Source: Curtobacterium sp. Leaf183
Lineage (GTDB): Bacteria > Actinomycetota > Actinomycetes > Actinomycetales > Microbacteriaceae
Assembly (NCBI RefSeq): GCF_001424385.1
Contig: NZ_LMPO01000001.1
Span: forward strand, 628,673-692,672
Direction: 5' to 3'
DNA: 64,000 nucleotides
This document shows positions 9,262 to 17,978 of the stretch, in pieces. Position numbers and translations under genes: made by a program. Each line of letters opens with the position of its first letter. The first letter of the stretch is position 1. The notes beneath the pieces were generated by a model. That model ran no database searches. It worked only from the letters and a program-made list of their open reading frames with translations, and had not been told where the DNA came from.

Positions 9262-9276
9262 CGGCAAGCTTTGCTG
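9262..9276. promoter_or_regulatory. LacI-type operator O1
   Basis: CGGCAAGCTTTGCTG matches the second site at 9338 (CGGCAAGGTTTGCCG) at 13 of 15 positions. It sits just downstream of the predicted start of transcription of the importer operon, a position suited to repression. An overlapping inverted repeat TTGCCGC-N6-GCGGCAA covers 9248-9267. Confidence 0.7.
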
Positions 9277-9285
9277 TGTTTGCCG

Positions 9286-9314
9286 ACGCTAGAGCGCCGC
9301 GAAACGCGTGTCAA
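9286..9314 (-). promoter_or_regulatory. sigma-70-type promoter of the importer operon
   Basis: On the minus strand TTGACA (9314-9309) is followed after 17 bases by TAGCGT (9291-9286). This is the best -35/-10 pair seen in the window and points at the binding-protein gene, with operator O1 immediately downstream. Confidence 0.65.
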
Positions 9315-9337
9315 TGCTTGACGACCGAATCGTGATG

Positions 9338-9352
9338 CGGCAAGGTTTGCCG
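9338..9352. promoter_or_regulatory. LacI-type operator O2
   Basis: CGGCAA-GGT-TTGCCG is a perfect inverted repeat 50 bases before the lacI-type start codon, so the regulator probably controls itself as well as the importer operon. Confidence 0.7.
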
Positions 9353-9401
9353 AGTGCCGTCCGACCGGACGGAGCGCGGACCGCATCACGAGGAGGACAG
9401 C

Positions 9402-10400
9402 GTGGTCAACCGTCGAGAGGTGACCCTCGCCGACGTCGCCGCCCAGACCGGGGTCTCGGTCGGCACGGTGTCCAAGGTCCTGAACGGGCGGGGGCAGATC
9501 GCCGAGGCGACCCGTCAGCGTGTGGCAGCGGTGGCGACCGCCCTGGGACTGACCGTGCGCGCCGAGACGCGGGTCGATCCTCCCGGCCGGTCCTTCCTGG
9601 TCGGCGTGCTGTCGACGGACGCGTACGGACGGTTCACCATCCCGATCCTGACGGGCGCCGAGGACACCTTCGGGCCCGGCGAGGTCTCGATGCTGCTCGC
9701 CGAGAGTCGCGGCGACCCGATCCGCGAAGCCCACTACGTGCAGACGTTCCTCAAGCAACGCGTCGACGGGATCGTCGTGACCGGGCGCTCGAGCGACCCG
9801 CGCCCGTCGATCACCGAACTGCTGGGCGTGCCCGCCGTGTACGCACTCGCGCCGTCCCTCGACCCCCGGGACGTCTCGATCGTGCCGGATGACGAAGCCG
9901 GTGCCGCTCGGGCGATCGACCACATGCTCGGGTCCGGACGCCGCTCCATCGCGGTGGTCTCCGGTGCCCGGCGCCACACCGCCAGCTCGCACCGTGTCGA
10001 CAGCGCCAAGCGGGCGATCGCCGCCGCGGGTGCCACGCTCGCCGGCGGGGACGCGCTCTACGGCGAGTGGAGCGAACGCTGGGGCTACGAGGCGGCGACA
10101 CGGCTGCTCGCGACGGACTTCGACGGTGTGTTCTGCACGAGTGACCAGATCGCCCGCGGCGTGGTCGACTGCCTGCGTGACGCCGGCGTGTCCGTCCCCA
10201 CCCAGGTCGGCGTCGTCGGCGTCGACAACTGGAGCGTCATCACCGACGCGGCACGGCCGAGCATCACGTCGGTGGACCTCAACCTGCGCGAGGTCGGGCG
10301 CCAGGCCGCGGCCCTGCTCATGCAGATGATCCAGGACCAGGCGGTCCCGGGCGGGGTCCGCACCGCCGAGTGCTTCCTGGTGCCGAGGCAGTCGACGTGA
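9402..10400 (+). CDS. LacI-family transcriptional regulator
   Basis: A 332-residue repressor. The LacI helix-turn-helix and hinge are at residues about 7-55 (VTLADVAAQTGVSVGTVSKV, then LNGRGQIAEATRQRV), followed by a periplasmic-binding-protein-like sugar sensor. The GTG at 9402 is chosen because AGGAGG at 9391-9396 is ideally spaced; an earlier in-frame start would lengthen the protein by 16 residues without family support. It is divergent from the importer/GH127 operon and flanked by two matching operators, so it is the probable local repressor, relieved by the imported sugar. Confidence 0.9.
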   Translation: MVNRREVTLADVAAQTGVSVGTVSKVLNGRGQIAEATRQRVAAVATALGLTVRAETRVDPPGRSFLVGVLSTDAYGRFTIPILTGAEDTFGPGEVSMLLAESRGDPIREAHYVQTFLKQRVDGIVVTGRSSDPRPSITELLGVPAVYALAPSLDPRDVSIVPDDEAGAARAIDHMLGSGRRSIAVVSGARRHTASSHRVDSAKRAIAAAGATLAGGDALYGEWSERWGYEAATRLLATDFDGVFCTSDQIARGVVDCLRDAGVSVPTQVGVVGVDNWSVITDAARPSITSVDLNLREVGRQAAALLMQMIQDQAVPGGVRTAECFLVPRQST

Positions 10401-11416
10401 GCGAGCCGGACCGGGCTCCCGCCAGGAGCGAGCCGGACCGGATACTCGCCGCGGCCGGTCTTCCGTCGGACGGCCCCTGGGCGCGGAAGAGCGGATGGGT
10501 CAGCCGCGCCTGGATCGGAGACCGGGTCGTGGTCCGCGTCGGCGGCGCACAGGCGGCCGACGCCTACCGACACGAGGCCGCCGTGGTCCCCCTGCTGCCG
10601 CCGGACGTGCCACACGCGCCGTACCTGGGCAGCGGGGACGGACCAGACGGCGCCTGGTACGTCTCCGGTCGACTCCCCGGCCAGTTGCTGCACGATGCGT
10701 GGCCGTCGGCGTCCGTCGGCCAGCGTCGTGCGCTCGTGCACGACCTGGGCACGGCACTCCGGGCGCTCCACCGTGTGCCGGCACCGGCAGGACTCCAGCC
10801 GCCCTGGTTGGCCGACGCGCTCGACGGCCCGCACGACGTCTGGCCCGCCTACCACCCGCCCGTCGTGGCGGTGGCACCGACCCTCGTCGACGACGCGCGA
10901 CGGGTGCCCGGTCACGACGCGCGGCTGCTCGACGCCGTCGGACGGTGGATCGGGGAACGCTTGCCCCTGTTCGCCGACGACGAGCTGGTCCTGGTGCACG
11001 GGGACCTGCACGGCTCGAACCTCGTCGTCGAGGACGACCCGGTGTCCGGGCCGGCCGTGTCGGGGCTGATCGACTTCGCCGAGACGATCGCCGCGCCCGC
11101 CGACGTCGAGCTCGACACGATCCTGCGCTGGTGCGCCCGTCCGTCGGAGTTCCCGCCGACGCCGGACGCGCAGGGCCTCGACCCGGCAACGCTCGCGGCG
11201 GTGCCGGAGTGGTTGCGCGAGGCCTACCCGGAGCTGTTCGCGCGGGCGGACCTCCGGGCGCGGCTCGAGTTCTGCGACATGTGGGTGGAGCTGGCGATCG
11301 CGGCGCACCACCCGGAGAGCGCGGTGCGGGACCTCGCCGCGGGACGGATGACCGGCCTGCTCGAGGGCCGGAGCCACCTCCATGCGTTCCCGGTGCTGGA
11401 GCGCGATCGACGGTGA
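10397..11416 (+). CDS. aminoglycoside-phosphotransferase-fold kinase
   Basis: A 339-residue protein of the APH/choline kinase fold. The catalytic loop reads LVHGDLHGSNLVV and the metal-binding segment GLIDFAETIAAPADVELD. The N-terminal lobe is present but the substrate cannot be told from sequence; many such proteins phosphorylate small metabolites rather than antibiotics. The GTG start at 10397 overlaps the LacI stop (GTGA), so it is co-transcribed with the sugar regulator, which makes a sugar or another small hydroxyl compound a reasonable guess. Confidence 0.75.
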   Translation: MSEPDRAPARSEPDRILAAAGLPSDGPWARKSGWVSRAWIGDRVVVRVGGAQAADAYRHEAAVVPLLPPDVPHAPYLGSGDGPDGAWYVSGRLPGQLLHDAWPSASVGQRRALVHDLGTALRALHRVPAPAGLQPPWLADALDGPHDVWPAYHPPVVAVAPTLVDDARRVPGHDARLLDAVGRWIGERLPLFADDELVLVHGDLHGSNLVVEDDPVSGPAVSGLIDFAETIAAPADVELDTILRWCARPSEFPPTPDAQGLDPATLAAVPEWLREAYPELFARADLRARLEFCDMWVELAIAAHHPESAVRDLAAGRMTGLLEGRSHLHAFPVLERDRR

Positions 11417-11444
11417 TCGAGATCCGCGCGCGTCGGGTCGCACC

Positions 11445-11540
11445 GTGCAGACCGAGCCGCGCGACTGGTTCCTCGCCCGCGACAAACGCGGGAACACCGC
11501 GACGGACGTCCGTGCCGGCAGGGACGACGGCCTGGCTTGA
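11445..11540 (+). pseudogene. remnant of a phospholipase D-like gene N-terminus
   Basis: From GTG 11445 a 31-codon frame ends at TGA 11540. Its product contains WFLARDKRGNTATDVRAG and ends DDGLA. This resembles the opening of an actinobacterial phospholipase-D-domain family (pattern WFLT..ERGN.AT...DGLAW) as recalled from the family, with the remaining several hundred codons absent. It could instead be chance; a homology search would settle it. Confidence 0.35.
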
Positions 11541-11904
11541 CGCCTCCGTGGCACGACCACGTTCTGATCCGGCTCGCCTGCACCGGGAGGCCCGTTCTGC
11601 GGTCTGAGCGCACCCCGGCGCTGACCGCGGGGGTCCACGCAACGAGCACGCTCGGTGACGAATCCGGTCGGCAGATCCCGCGGTTCGCGCACCTCATTCG
11701 TCATCCCCCAGAACGAAGTCGTCCGCCCGGCCGCGGGGTTGTTGCGCGGGCCGCCGACATCGCCGCGTCGGGGCCGCAACCGCGCACGTTTCCGCCGGAA
11801 AGTGGGCGAATTGCGTCGCCGCTTGCTCATTAGGATTCCGTCAGGACCAGCCACCGGGCCCGGTCCTCCTGCTTCCGCAGCAGCCCAACGACGGGAGGTT
11901 CGAC
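11541..11904. other. gene-free region before the DUF6421 operon
   Basis: Holds one palindromic element (11656-11703) and a likely -10 box TAGGAT at 11832-11837 for the downstream operon. No supported gene. Confidence 0.5.
11656..11703. repeat. palindrome family 3, copy 1 (48 bp)
   Basis: Begins TGACGAATCCGGT and ends ATTCGTCA, giving an 8-bp perfect terminal stem. The same 13-base start, the same 3' end and the same total length of 48 occur at 45625-45672. Confidence 0.6.
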
Positions 11905-13395
11905 ATGTCGCAGTTCGTCCACGCCCACACGCAGGACGCCATCGTCGGTGAACCCGAGGTCGTCGAGGACCGCGCGACGGAGCAGGACCGCACCGTCCGT
12001 CAGGTCGCCACGCATCCCGGCTGGCTCCGTCTGAAGGACGCCGTCGTGGCGTTCCGTGCGCTGCAGGCGCAGGACGGCTCAGTACCGGACCAGGCGGACC
12101 ACCGGGCGGCCGCGGAACACGTGGCCACGATCCTCCCGGCGATCGCCGAACTGGCCCCGCACTTCCCGCACGACGCGGCGTACCTCGCCGCCCTGCAGCG
12201 CGACTTCGCGCGATGGGAACAGCAGGGGTTCGGTGTCCCGGACTTCCTCGACGCGCTGAACGCCTTCCAGCCGCAGCAGCACCGCGTCGACGGCCTCGGC
12301 CACCTGGTCGTCTTCCCGATGGTCACGCAGAACGGCAGCTCGAGTCGGCTGCTCGAGGCGGTCCTGGTGGAGACGATCTGGCCCGAGTTCATCGCCGAGC
12401 TCGAGGCCGGCGACCACGGCAACGCGCTGTTCGTCGCGCTGCGCTTCGTCGACTTCACCCCCGGCTACGACACCAACTCCGCGGTGCTGTTCCCCGAGAC
12501 GGTCGCGATGCGCGAGGTCCCGGCGTTCACCTGGGGCGCGATCTTCCAGGACCGCGAGGCCGCCCGCTACCGCCGGGTGGTCCGTGCGGCAGCGGCGATC
12601 ACCAAGCTCGACCTGCCCGACGACGCCGCCGCGATGCTCGACGACCAGGAGCTGACCGAGCGGGTGTTCATGATGTGGGACATCATCCACGACCGCTCGC
12701 ACATGCGCGGTGACCTGCCGTTCGACCCGTTCATGATCAAGCAGCGGATGCCCTTCTTCCTGTACTCGCTCGAGGAGCTGCGCTGCGACCTGACGGCGTT
12801 CCGCGAGTCGGTGCGCCTGGACCGGACCCTGTCGGCGATGCCGGACAACGAGCTGTCGGCGGCGCAGCGGGAGATCCGCGACCACGCGCGGCTGGTGCAG
12901 TACGCGGTGGTCTTCGACCGCATCTTCCGCTTCGCGATCACCGGCAGCCGCGTCCGCAACTACGACGGGCTCGGCGGCCAGCTGCTGTTCGCGTGGATGC
13001 ACCAGCACGGTGTCCTGCACTGGACGGACACGCAGCTCACGATCGACTGGGACGCGGTGCCGGACGTCATCATCGCGCTCAGCGACCAGATCAACGAGCT
13101 GTACTGGCGGTCGATCGACCGGCCGAAGTCGGCGCACTGGCTCGCCGCGTACGCGATGGTGAGCCAGACGCTCACGCCGCACCCGGCCTCCCGGTGGGCC
13201 GCCGGCCTGCCGAGCGAGACGCTCGCCGGACCGCCGAAGGGCTACACCGACGCGGTGCTGGACGACGAGTTCCCGCTGTCGATGTTCTACGAGGCGCTCA
13301 ACAAGAAGATGGCCGCGGTGATCGCGTCGACGGCCGGGATCACCGGCGCGTCACCCGACGCCGCCGCTTCCGCTCGCGTCGCGGACGCCGCGTGA
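11905..13395 (+). CDS. DUF6421-like protein of unknown function
   Basis: A 496-residue soluble protein with no signal peptide or membrane helix, probably of the DUF6421 family known from actinobacteria (family assignment by recall). Conserved-looking segments are LVVFPMVTQNGSSSRLLEAV near residue 135 and a MWDIIHDRSHMRGDLPFDPF stretch near residue 258, whose D-H-x-x-x-H pattern could bind metal. GGGAGG lies 7 bases before the ATG. Its stop overlaps the GTG of the next SDR gene (GTGA), and a threonine aldolase follows, so the three act as one operon. The reaction is unknown. Confidence 0.65.
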   Translation: MSQFVHAHTQDAIVGEPEVVEDRATEQDRTVRQVATHPGWLRLKDAVVAFRALQAQDGSVPDQADHRAAAEHVATILPAIAELAPHFPHDAAYLAALQRDFARWEQQGFGVPDFLDALNAFQPQQHRVDGLGHLVVFPMVTQNGSSSRLLEAVLVETIWPEFIAELEAGDHGNALFVALRFVDFTPGYDTNSAVLFPETVAMREVPAFTWGAIFQDREAARYRRVVRAAAAITKLDLPDDAAAMLDDQELTERVFMMWDIIHDRSHMRGDLPFDPFMIKQRMPFFLYSLEELRCDLTAFRESVRLDRTLSAMPDNELSAAQREIRDHARLVQYAVVFDRIFRFAITGSRVRNYDGLGGQLLFAWMHQHGVLHWTDTQLTIDWDAVPDVIIALSDQINELYWRSIDRPKSAHWLAAYAMVSQTLTPHPASRWAAGLPSETLAGPPKGYTDAVLDDEFPLSMFYEALNKKMAAVIASTAGITGASPDAAASARVADAA

Positions 13396-14066
13396 GCGGT
13401 CGTTCCGTCGCCGGTCGGCTGGTGCTGATCGCGGGAGCGACCAGTGCCAGCGGCGCGGCCGTCGCGCGGGCGCTCACCGCCGCCGGTGCGACGGTCGTCG
13501 CCGTCGGCACCCGACACGACGCCCTGGAGGCCCTGGCTGCGTCCGTCCCGGGCGTCACCACCCACGCGTGCGACCTCGCCGACCTCGGTGCGGTCACCGC
13601 GTTGGCGGCGACGGTCCACGACGCCCACGGCCCGGTCGACGGGCTGGTCCACCTGGTCGGTGGGTGGCGCGGTGGCGGTGGGCTCGCCGGACAGTCCGAC
13701 GAGGACTGGGACTTCTTCGACCGCGGCTTCCGCACCCTGCGCAACACGACCCGGGTGTTCAACCCCGACCTCGTCGCTTCGCCAGCGGGACGACTCGTGA
13801 CCGTGTCGTCCACGGCGGTCGACTCCCCCACCGTCGGGGGCGCGAACTACGCCGCCGCGAAGGCCGCTGCCGACACCTGGGTCCGTGCCGTGGCCCAGGG
13901 CTTCCGGAAGGACGCACCGGCCTCGGCAGCAGCCGCGATCGTCGTCGTCCGCGCGCTCGACGGACTCGAGGACCAGCTCGGCGACGAGGTCGTCCGGCTC
14001 TGGGACGCCCCACCAGACACGCTCAACGGCACCCGCATCCCCCTTCCCCACGTCTCCCGAGGATGA
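13392..14066 (+). CDS. short-chain dehydrogenase/reductase
   Basis: A 224-residue SDR. The nucleotide-binding glycine motif appears as GATSASGAAVA near residue 15, the NNAG-equivalent as HLVGGWRGGGG, the catalytic serine in VTVSSTAVDSP and the Y-x-x-x-K pair in NYAAAKAAAD. The start GTG overlaps the upstream stop. It lies between the DUF6421-like gene and threonine aldolase, suggesting one step in a shared pathway on a hydroxy or keto compound; the substrate is not apparent. Confidence 0.8.
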   Translation: MSGRSVAGRLVLIAGATSASGAAVARALTAAGATVVAVGTRHDALEALAASVPGVTTHACDLADLGAVTALAATVHDAHGPVDGLVHLVGGWRGGGGLAGQSDEDWDFFDRGFRTLRNTTRVFNPDLVASPAGRLVTVSSTAVDSPTVGGANYAAAKAAADTWVRAVAQGFRKDAPASAAAAIVVVRALDGLEDQLGDEVVRLWDAPPDTLNGTRIPLPHVSRG

Positions 14067-14073
14067 TGAACCC

Positions 14074-15147
14074 GTGACTCTCCAACTCCACGACCTCGAC
14101 CTGCGGGGCTTCGCCTCGGACAACTACGCCGGGGTCCACCCCGAGGTCCTCGAGGCGATCGCCGCCGCGAACCAGGGACACCAGATCGCCTACGGCGAGG
14201 ACGTCTACACGGCACGCCTGCAGGACGTCATCACGGCGCACTTCGGGTCGCATGCCCAGGCCTTCCCGGTCTTCAACGGCACCGGCGCGAACGTCGTCGG
14301 CCTGCAGTCGATGCTGCCGCGATGGGGCGCGGTCGTGTGCACCTCGACCGCGCACATCCACACCGACGAGGCCGGAGCACCCGAGCGGGTCGCCGGCATC
14401 AAGCTGCTCACCGTCGACGCCCCGGACGGCAAGCTCACCCCGGACCTGATCGACAAAGAGGCGTGGGGCTGGGGCGACGAGCACCGCCCCCAGCCGCTCG
14501 TGGTGTCGATCACCCAGACCACCGAGCTCGGCACGGCCTACTCCGTCGACGAGATCCGGGCGATCGCGGACCACATCCACCCGCTCGGCATGACCCTGCA
14601 CATGGACGGCGCCCGCATCTCGAACGCCGCCGCCAGCCTCGGACTGCCGCTCCGCGACTTCACCACGGACGCCGGCGTCGACGTGCTGAGCTTCGGTGGG
14701 ACGAAGAACGGGATGCTCTACGGCGAGGCGATCGTCGTGCTGAACCCCGATGCATCCGAGGGACTGCACTACCTGCGGAAGATGAACATGCAGCTGTCGT
14801 CGAAGATGCGGTTCGTGTCGGCGCAGCTCATCGCCCTGCTGACCGACGACCTGTACCTGCGGTCGGCCTCGCACGCGAACGCCATGGCCGCCCGACTGCG
14901 CGGTGCGCTCGAGGCGGGGCTCGCCGACGGCAGCATCGAGGGCGTCGGCTTCAGCCAGGAGACCCAGGCGAACGGGGTGTTCGCGACGCTGCCCGCCGGC
15001 GTGGCCGATCGGCTGCGCGAGCACTTCCGGTTCTACGACTGGGACGCCTCGCGGAACGAGGTGCGGTGGATGTGCTCGTTCGACACCTCCGAACAGGACA
15101 TCGACGCGTTCGTGGCGGCGTTGGCGCGGGAGGTCGCGGCGGTCTGA
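14074..15147 (+). CDS. low-specificity L-threonine aldolase (PLP-dependent)
   Basis: A 357-residue fold-type I PLP enzyme that cleaves L-threonine or similar beta-hydroxy amino acids to glycine and an aldehyde. The PLP lysine is K211 in SFGGTKNGMLYG; the phosphate loop is FNGTGANVVGL; MDGARISNAAA holds the PLP-ring aspartate. The GTG at 14074 follows CGAGGA and leaves a 7-base gap from the SDR gene, consistent with an operon. Confidence 0.88.
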   Translation: MTLQLHDLDLRGFASDNYAGVHPEVLEAIAAANQGHQIAYGEDVYTARLQDVITAHFGSHAQAFPVFNGTGANVVGLQSMLPRWGAVVCTSTAHIHTDEAGAPERVAGIKLLTVDAPDGKLTPDLIDKEAWGWGDEHRPQPLVVSITQTTELGTAYSVDEIRAIADHIHPLGMTLHMDGARISNAAASLGLPLRDFTTDAGVDVLSFGGTKNGMLYGEAIVVLNPDASEGLHYLRKMNMQLSSKMRFVSAQLIALLTDDLYLRSASHANAMAARLRGALEAGLADGSIEGVGFSQETQANGVFATLPAGVADRLREHFRFYDWDASRNEVRWMCSFDTSEQDIDAFVAALAREVAAV

Positions 15148-15180
15148 CCAGCGTGTGATCTCGTGGAGAGGCCGGACCGG

Positions 15181-16647
15181 TCACCACGCGCTGGGCGCGT
15201 AGTCCTTCAGGAAGACGCCGAACAGGTCCTCGCCGGCCTCGCCCCGGACGATCGGGTCGTAGACCCGGGCGGCGCCGTCGACCAGGTCGAGCGGGGCGTG
15301 GAAGCCCTCCTCGGCGAGTCGGAGCTTGGTTGCGTGCGGCCGCTCGTCGGTGATCCAGCCCGTGTCGACACTGGTCATCAGGATGCCGTCGGTCTCGAAC
15401 ACCTCGTGCGCGCTCGTCCGCGTGAGCATGTTGACCGCGGCCTTCGCCATGTTCGTGTGCGGGTGTCCCGGGCCCTTGTACGCGCGGCCGAAGACCCCTT
15501 CCATGGCGCTGACGTTCACCACGTACGTCCGCCGCGCAGCACTCGCCGCCATCGCCCGTCGCAGCTTCGAGATCAGGATGAACGGCGCGGTCGTGTTCGC
15601 CAGCTGGACCTCGAGCATCTCGAGCGGATCGACCTCGTCCACGCGCTGGGTCCACGAGTTGTCGTCGTGCAGATCGGGCACCAGACCGCCGGCATCGATG
15701 GCGGTCCCGGCAGCGTGTCGTTCGAGCGAGCTCGACCCCGGGGCCAGCGCCTGCTCGGTGAGCTCGTCCGCTCGGGCCGCGGCCGCCGCCAGGATGGGGT
15801 GCGCGGAGACCGATCGCTCGAGCGCCAGGGGGTGCCGGTCGCTCGTGTGCCCGAACGTCACCAGCTCGGGCAGTGGTCCGTCCGGCAACGGCGCGAGCTC
15901 GGCGTCGACCAGAGGCTGGTACGCCCCGGTCGAGCGCCGGACGGTCTGTGTCGCGTTGTTGATCAGGATGTCGAGGGCACCGGCAGCCGCCACGTCCTCG
16001 GCGAGACCGATCACCTGGGCGGGGTCGCGGAGGTCGATGCCCACGACCTTGAGCCGCGGCATCCACTCCGCGGCGTCGGGCAGGCTCGCGAACCGGCGCA
16101 CGGCGTCGCGCGGGAAGCGCGTCGTGATCGTCGTGTGTGCGCCGTCACGGAGCAGCCGGAGCGCGATGTACATGCCGATCTTCGCGCGGCCGCCGGTGAG
16201 CAGCGCCCGCTTGCCCGTCAGGTCCGTCCGGGCATCGCGCTTGGCGTGGCTCAGCGCAGCGCACCGGGGACACAGCTGGTGGTAGAACGCGTCGACCAGC
16301 GTGTAGTGCTGCTTGCACATGTAGCACGGGCGGGACTTCAGCAGCGTGCCCGCGGTGGCGCTCTGGGTCGATGCGCTGATCGGGACGCCGCGGGTCTCGT
16401 CGTCGATGCGATCGGCGGCGCCGGTCGCGGTGGCGGCGATCACGCGACGGTCTGCCTCGGCGATGACCGCCCGCTTCTCGAGCCGGTGCGCCCGCTTGAC
16501 GGCCTTGAACATCTTCGCCGTCGCCTGCCGGATGCTGACGAAGTCCGGGTGCGTCTCGTCGATCGACGGCAGCTGCTCGAGGACCCGGAGCGCGACGCGG
16601 AGGTCGTCGGGGTCGATGCCGCTGGGATCAGAACGCTCGGAGGTCAC
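15181..16647 (-). CDS. SDR-fold protein with N-terminal zinc-ribbon
   Basis: A 488-residue protein, nearly twice a normal SDR. Residues 1-100 are helical and unassigned. C108, C111, C126 and C129 (CYMC...CPRC) form a four-cysteine zinc site. The Rossmann part starts at residue 143 with LLTGGRAKIGMYIA and has an ILINNATQT motif. The expected catalytic tyrosine is not in place: the segment reads PHTNMAKAA, with threonine four residues before the lysine. A TAGAAT box lies 5 bases before the GTG start, suggesting a leaderless transcript. Function is unknown; it may be a binding or regulatory SDR rather than a classical dehydrogenase. Confidence 0.75.
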   Translation of the reverse strand: MTSERSDPSGIDPDDLRVALRVLEQLPSIDETHPDFVSIRQATAKMFKAVKRAHRLEKRAVIAEADRRVIAATATGAADRIDDETRGVPISASTQSATAGTLLKSRPCYMCKQHYTLVDAFYHQLCPRCAALSHAKRDARTDLTGKRALLTGGRAKIGMYIALRLLRDGAHTTITTRFPRDAVRRFASLPDAAEWMPRLKVVGIDLRDPAQVIGLAEDVAAAGALDILINNATQTVRRSTGAYQPLVDAELAPLPDGPLPELVTFGHTSDRHPLALERSVSAHPILAAAAARADELTEQALAPGSSSLERHAAGTAIDAGGLVPDLHDDNSWTQRVDEVDPLEMLEVQLANTTAPFILISKLRRAMAASAARRTYVVNVSAMEGVFGRAYKGPGHPHTNMAKAAVNMLTRTSAHEVFETDGILMTSVDTGWITDERPHATKLRLAEEGFHAPLDLVDGAARVYDPIVRGEAGEDLFGVFLKDYAPSAW

Positions 16648-16742
16648 ACGGGATTCTACGCGCGGTCACCGGCGTGGACAGGACCTCGTCGAACCATGTC
16701 ACCCCATCCTGCCGCACGGGCAACACCCGTCACCAGCGGTGG

Positions 16743-17885
16743 CTACCCGTCGTGCGCCGCCAGCGTCGACAGCACGAGCTTCGCGATCCGCTGCTGCCCC
16801 TTGTCGTTCGGGTGGATGCCGTCCGTCGAGTAGATCCCCTTGCCGGAGTACGTGGCCTTCGGGAGGGTGTCGTCCATGCTCACGTACACGGCCCCGGCCT
16901 TCGTGGCCGCCTGCTTCGTCGCAGCGAGGTAGCTCGACCAGGGACTCGACATGTTGCTCGTCATCGAGGACGCCGGCGTGAACTCCCCGATCACCAGCAA
17001 GGACGGCTTCGACGGCAGTGCGGCGAGCGCCTCCAGGAACGCCCGGTACTGCGTGCCGAGCTCGGCCGGCGTCACGTGCTGCGCGTCGTTGCCGCCCAGC
17101 GTGATCGTGACCAGGTCCGGTGCGGCCCGGCGCATGGCCGTCAGGAACCCGGCCTGGTCCCGGGTGAAGGTCGAGATCGTCGCACCGGACTGCGCGGAGT
17201 CGTACCGCTGGATGCCCTTGTCCCGGTCGCCGTCGTAGATCGTGAAGCCCTGCAACGAGAACGGCGCGACTGCGGTGACGGTGACGGTGTGCTTGCCGCG
17301 CCGCAGGTCGTCCACCTTGGTGACGGTCCCCGTGCTGGCCTTCCCCGTCGTGGACACCGTCCGCGGTGCGCCGCCGTCGATGCTGTAGGTGAAGTCGCCC
17401 GACCCCTCGTAGCGCGTCCACCAGATGTCGAGCCCGGTCCCCGTGAACGGGTACGTCCGTGACGCGCCCGCCTGCATGGCGACGGACCGGTAGCCCAGGT
17501 CGGGCACGGTCTTGTCGAACTGGCTCGATCCGGAGCGCGCGGTCGCCCAGTCGGCCCACGTCGAGTCCGGCTCGTAGACGGCGAACTGCGCGGGGAGGTA
17601 CCCGGCACCGCCACGGGCGCCGGAGGTCGGGTGCTCCTTCCGGAGCTGGTCGAGCGTCAGGTCCATCCAGCGGGTGGAACGGGTCGAGGCGCCCTGCCCC
17701 TCGGTGATCGAGTCGCCCAGCGCGACCCACCGCGCGGGAGCATCGGACCGGTCCGCCACGGCGGTGTTCCACGCGGCGAGGGGTTCGTCTGTGCCTGACC
17801 CGGTCGAGGCGCACCCCGTCGCGAGTCCTGCGACGAGGGCGACGAGCAGCCCGGCGACCATGCGGGATGCCCTGCGGGATGCCAT
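16743..17885 (-). CDS. SGNH/GDSL-type esterase lipoprotein
   Basis: A 380-residue exported hydrolase. The signal peptide ends in LATGC with the lipidated cysteine at residue 25. The SGNH blocks are present: GDSITEG with nucleophile S59, GGND in ITLGGNDAQHV, and DGIHPND with the catalytic D-x-x-H near the C-terminus. A central beta-rich insertion (YSIDGGAPRTVSTTG region) looks like a carbohydrate-binding or jelly-roll module. Such enzymes remove acyl groups from polysaccharides or lipids outside the cell. The start ATG lies exactly 6 bases after a TACCCT -10 box. Confidence 0.85.
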   Translation of the reverse strand: MASRRASRMVAGLLVALVAGLATGCASTGSGTDEPLAAWNTAVADRSDAPARWVALGDSITEGQGASTRSTRWMDLTLDQLRKEHPTSGARGGAGYLPAQFAVYEPDSTWADWATARSGSSQFDKTVPDLGYRSVAMQAGASRTYPFTGTGLDIWWTRYEGSGDFTYSIDGGAPRTVSTTGKASTGTVTKVDDLRRGKHTVTVTAVAPFSLQGFTIYDGDRDKGIQRYDSAQSGATISTFTRDQAGFLTAMRRAAPDLVTITLGGNDAQHVTPAELGTQYRAFLEALAALPSKPSLLVIGEFTPASSMTSNMSSPWSSYLAATKQAATKAGAVYVSMDDTLPKATYSGKGIYSTDGIHPNDKGQQRIAKLVLSTLAAHDG

Positions 17886-17891
17886 GCGGCC

Positions 17892-17897
17892 AGGGTA
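17892..17897 (-). promoter_or_regulatory. -10 box, leaderless promoter of the GDSL gene
   Basis: Minus-strand TACCCT separated by six bases from the ATG at 17885, so transcription should begin at the start codon; no Shine-Dalgarno is present. Confidence 0.5.
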
Positions 17898-17921
17898 GAT
17901 GCTGCCATCTGGCAGGAACCG

Positions 17922-17961
17922 GACGGGAGGCGCGTGGCGGGCCCGCCACGCGCCTCCCGTC
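17922..17961. repeat. palindrome family 1, copy B (perfect 40-bp)
   Basis: GACGGGAGGCGCGTGGCGGG followed by its exact reverse complement. It lies 18 bases after the LysR stop codon and probably terminates that transcript. Confidence 0.85.
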
Positions 17962-17978
17962 TGGTGTGCGGTCCGCTC

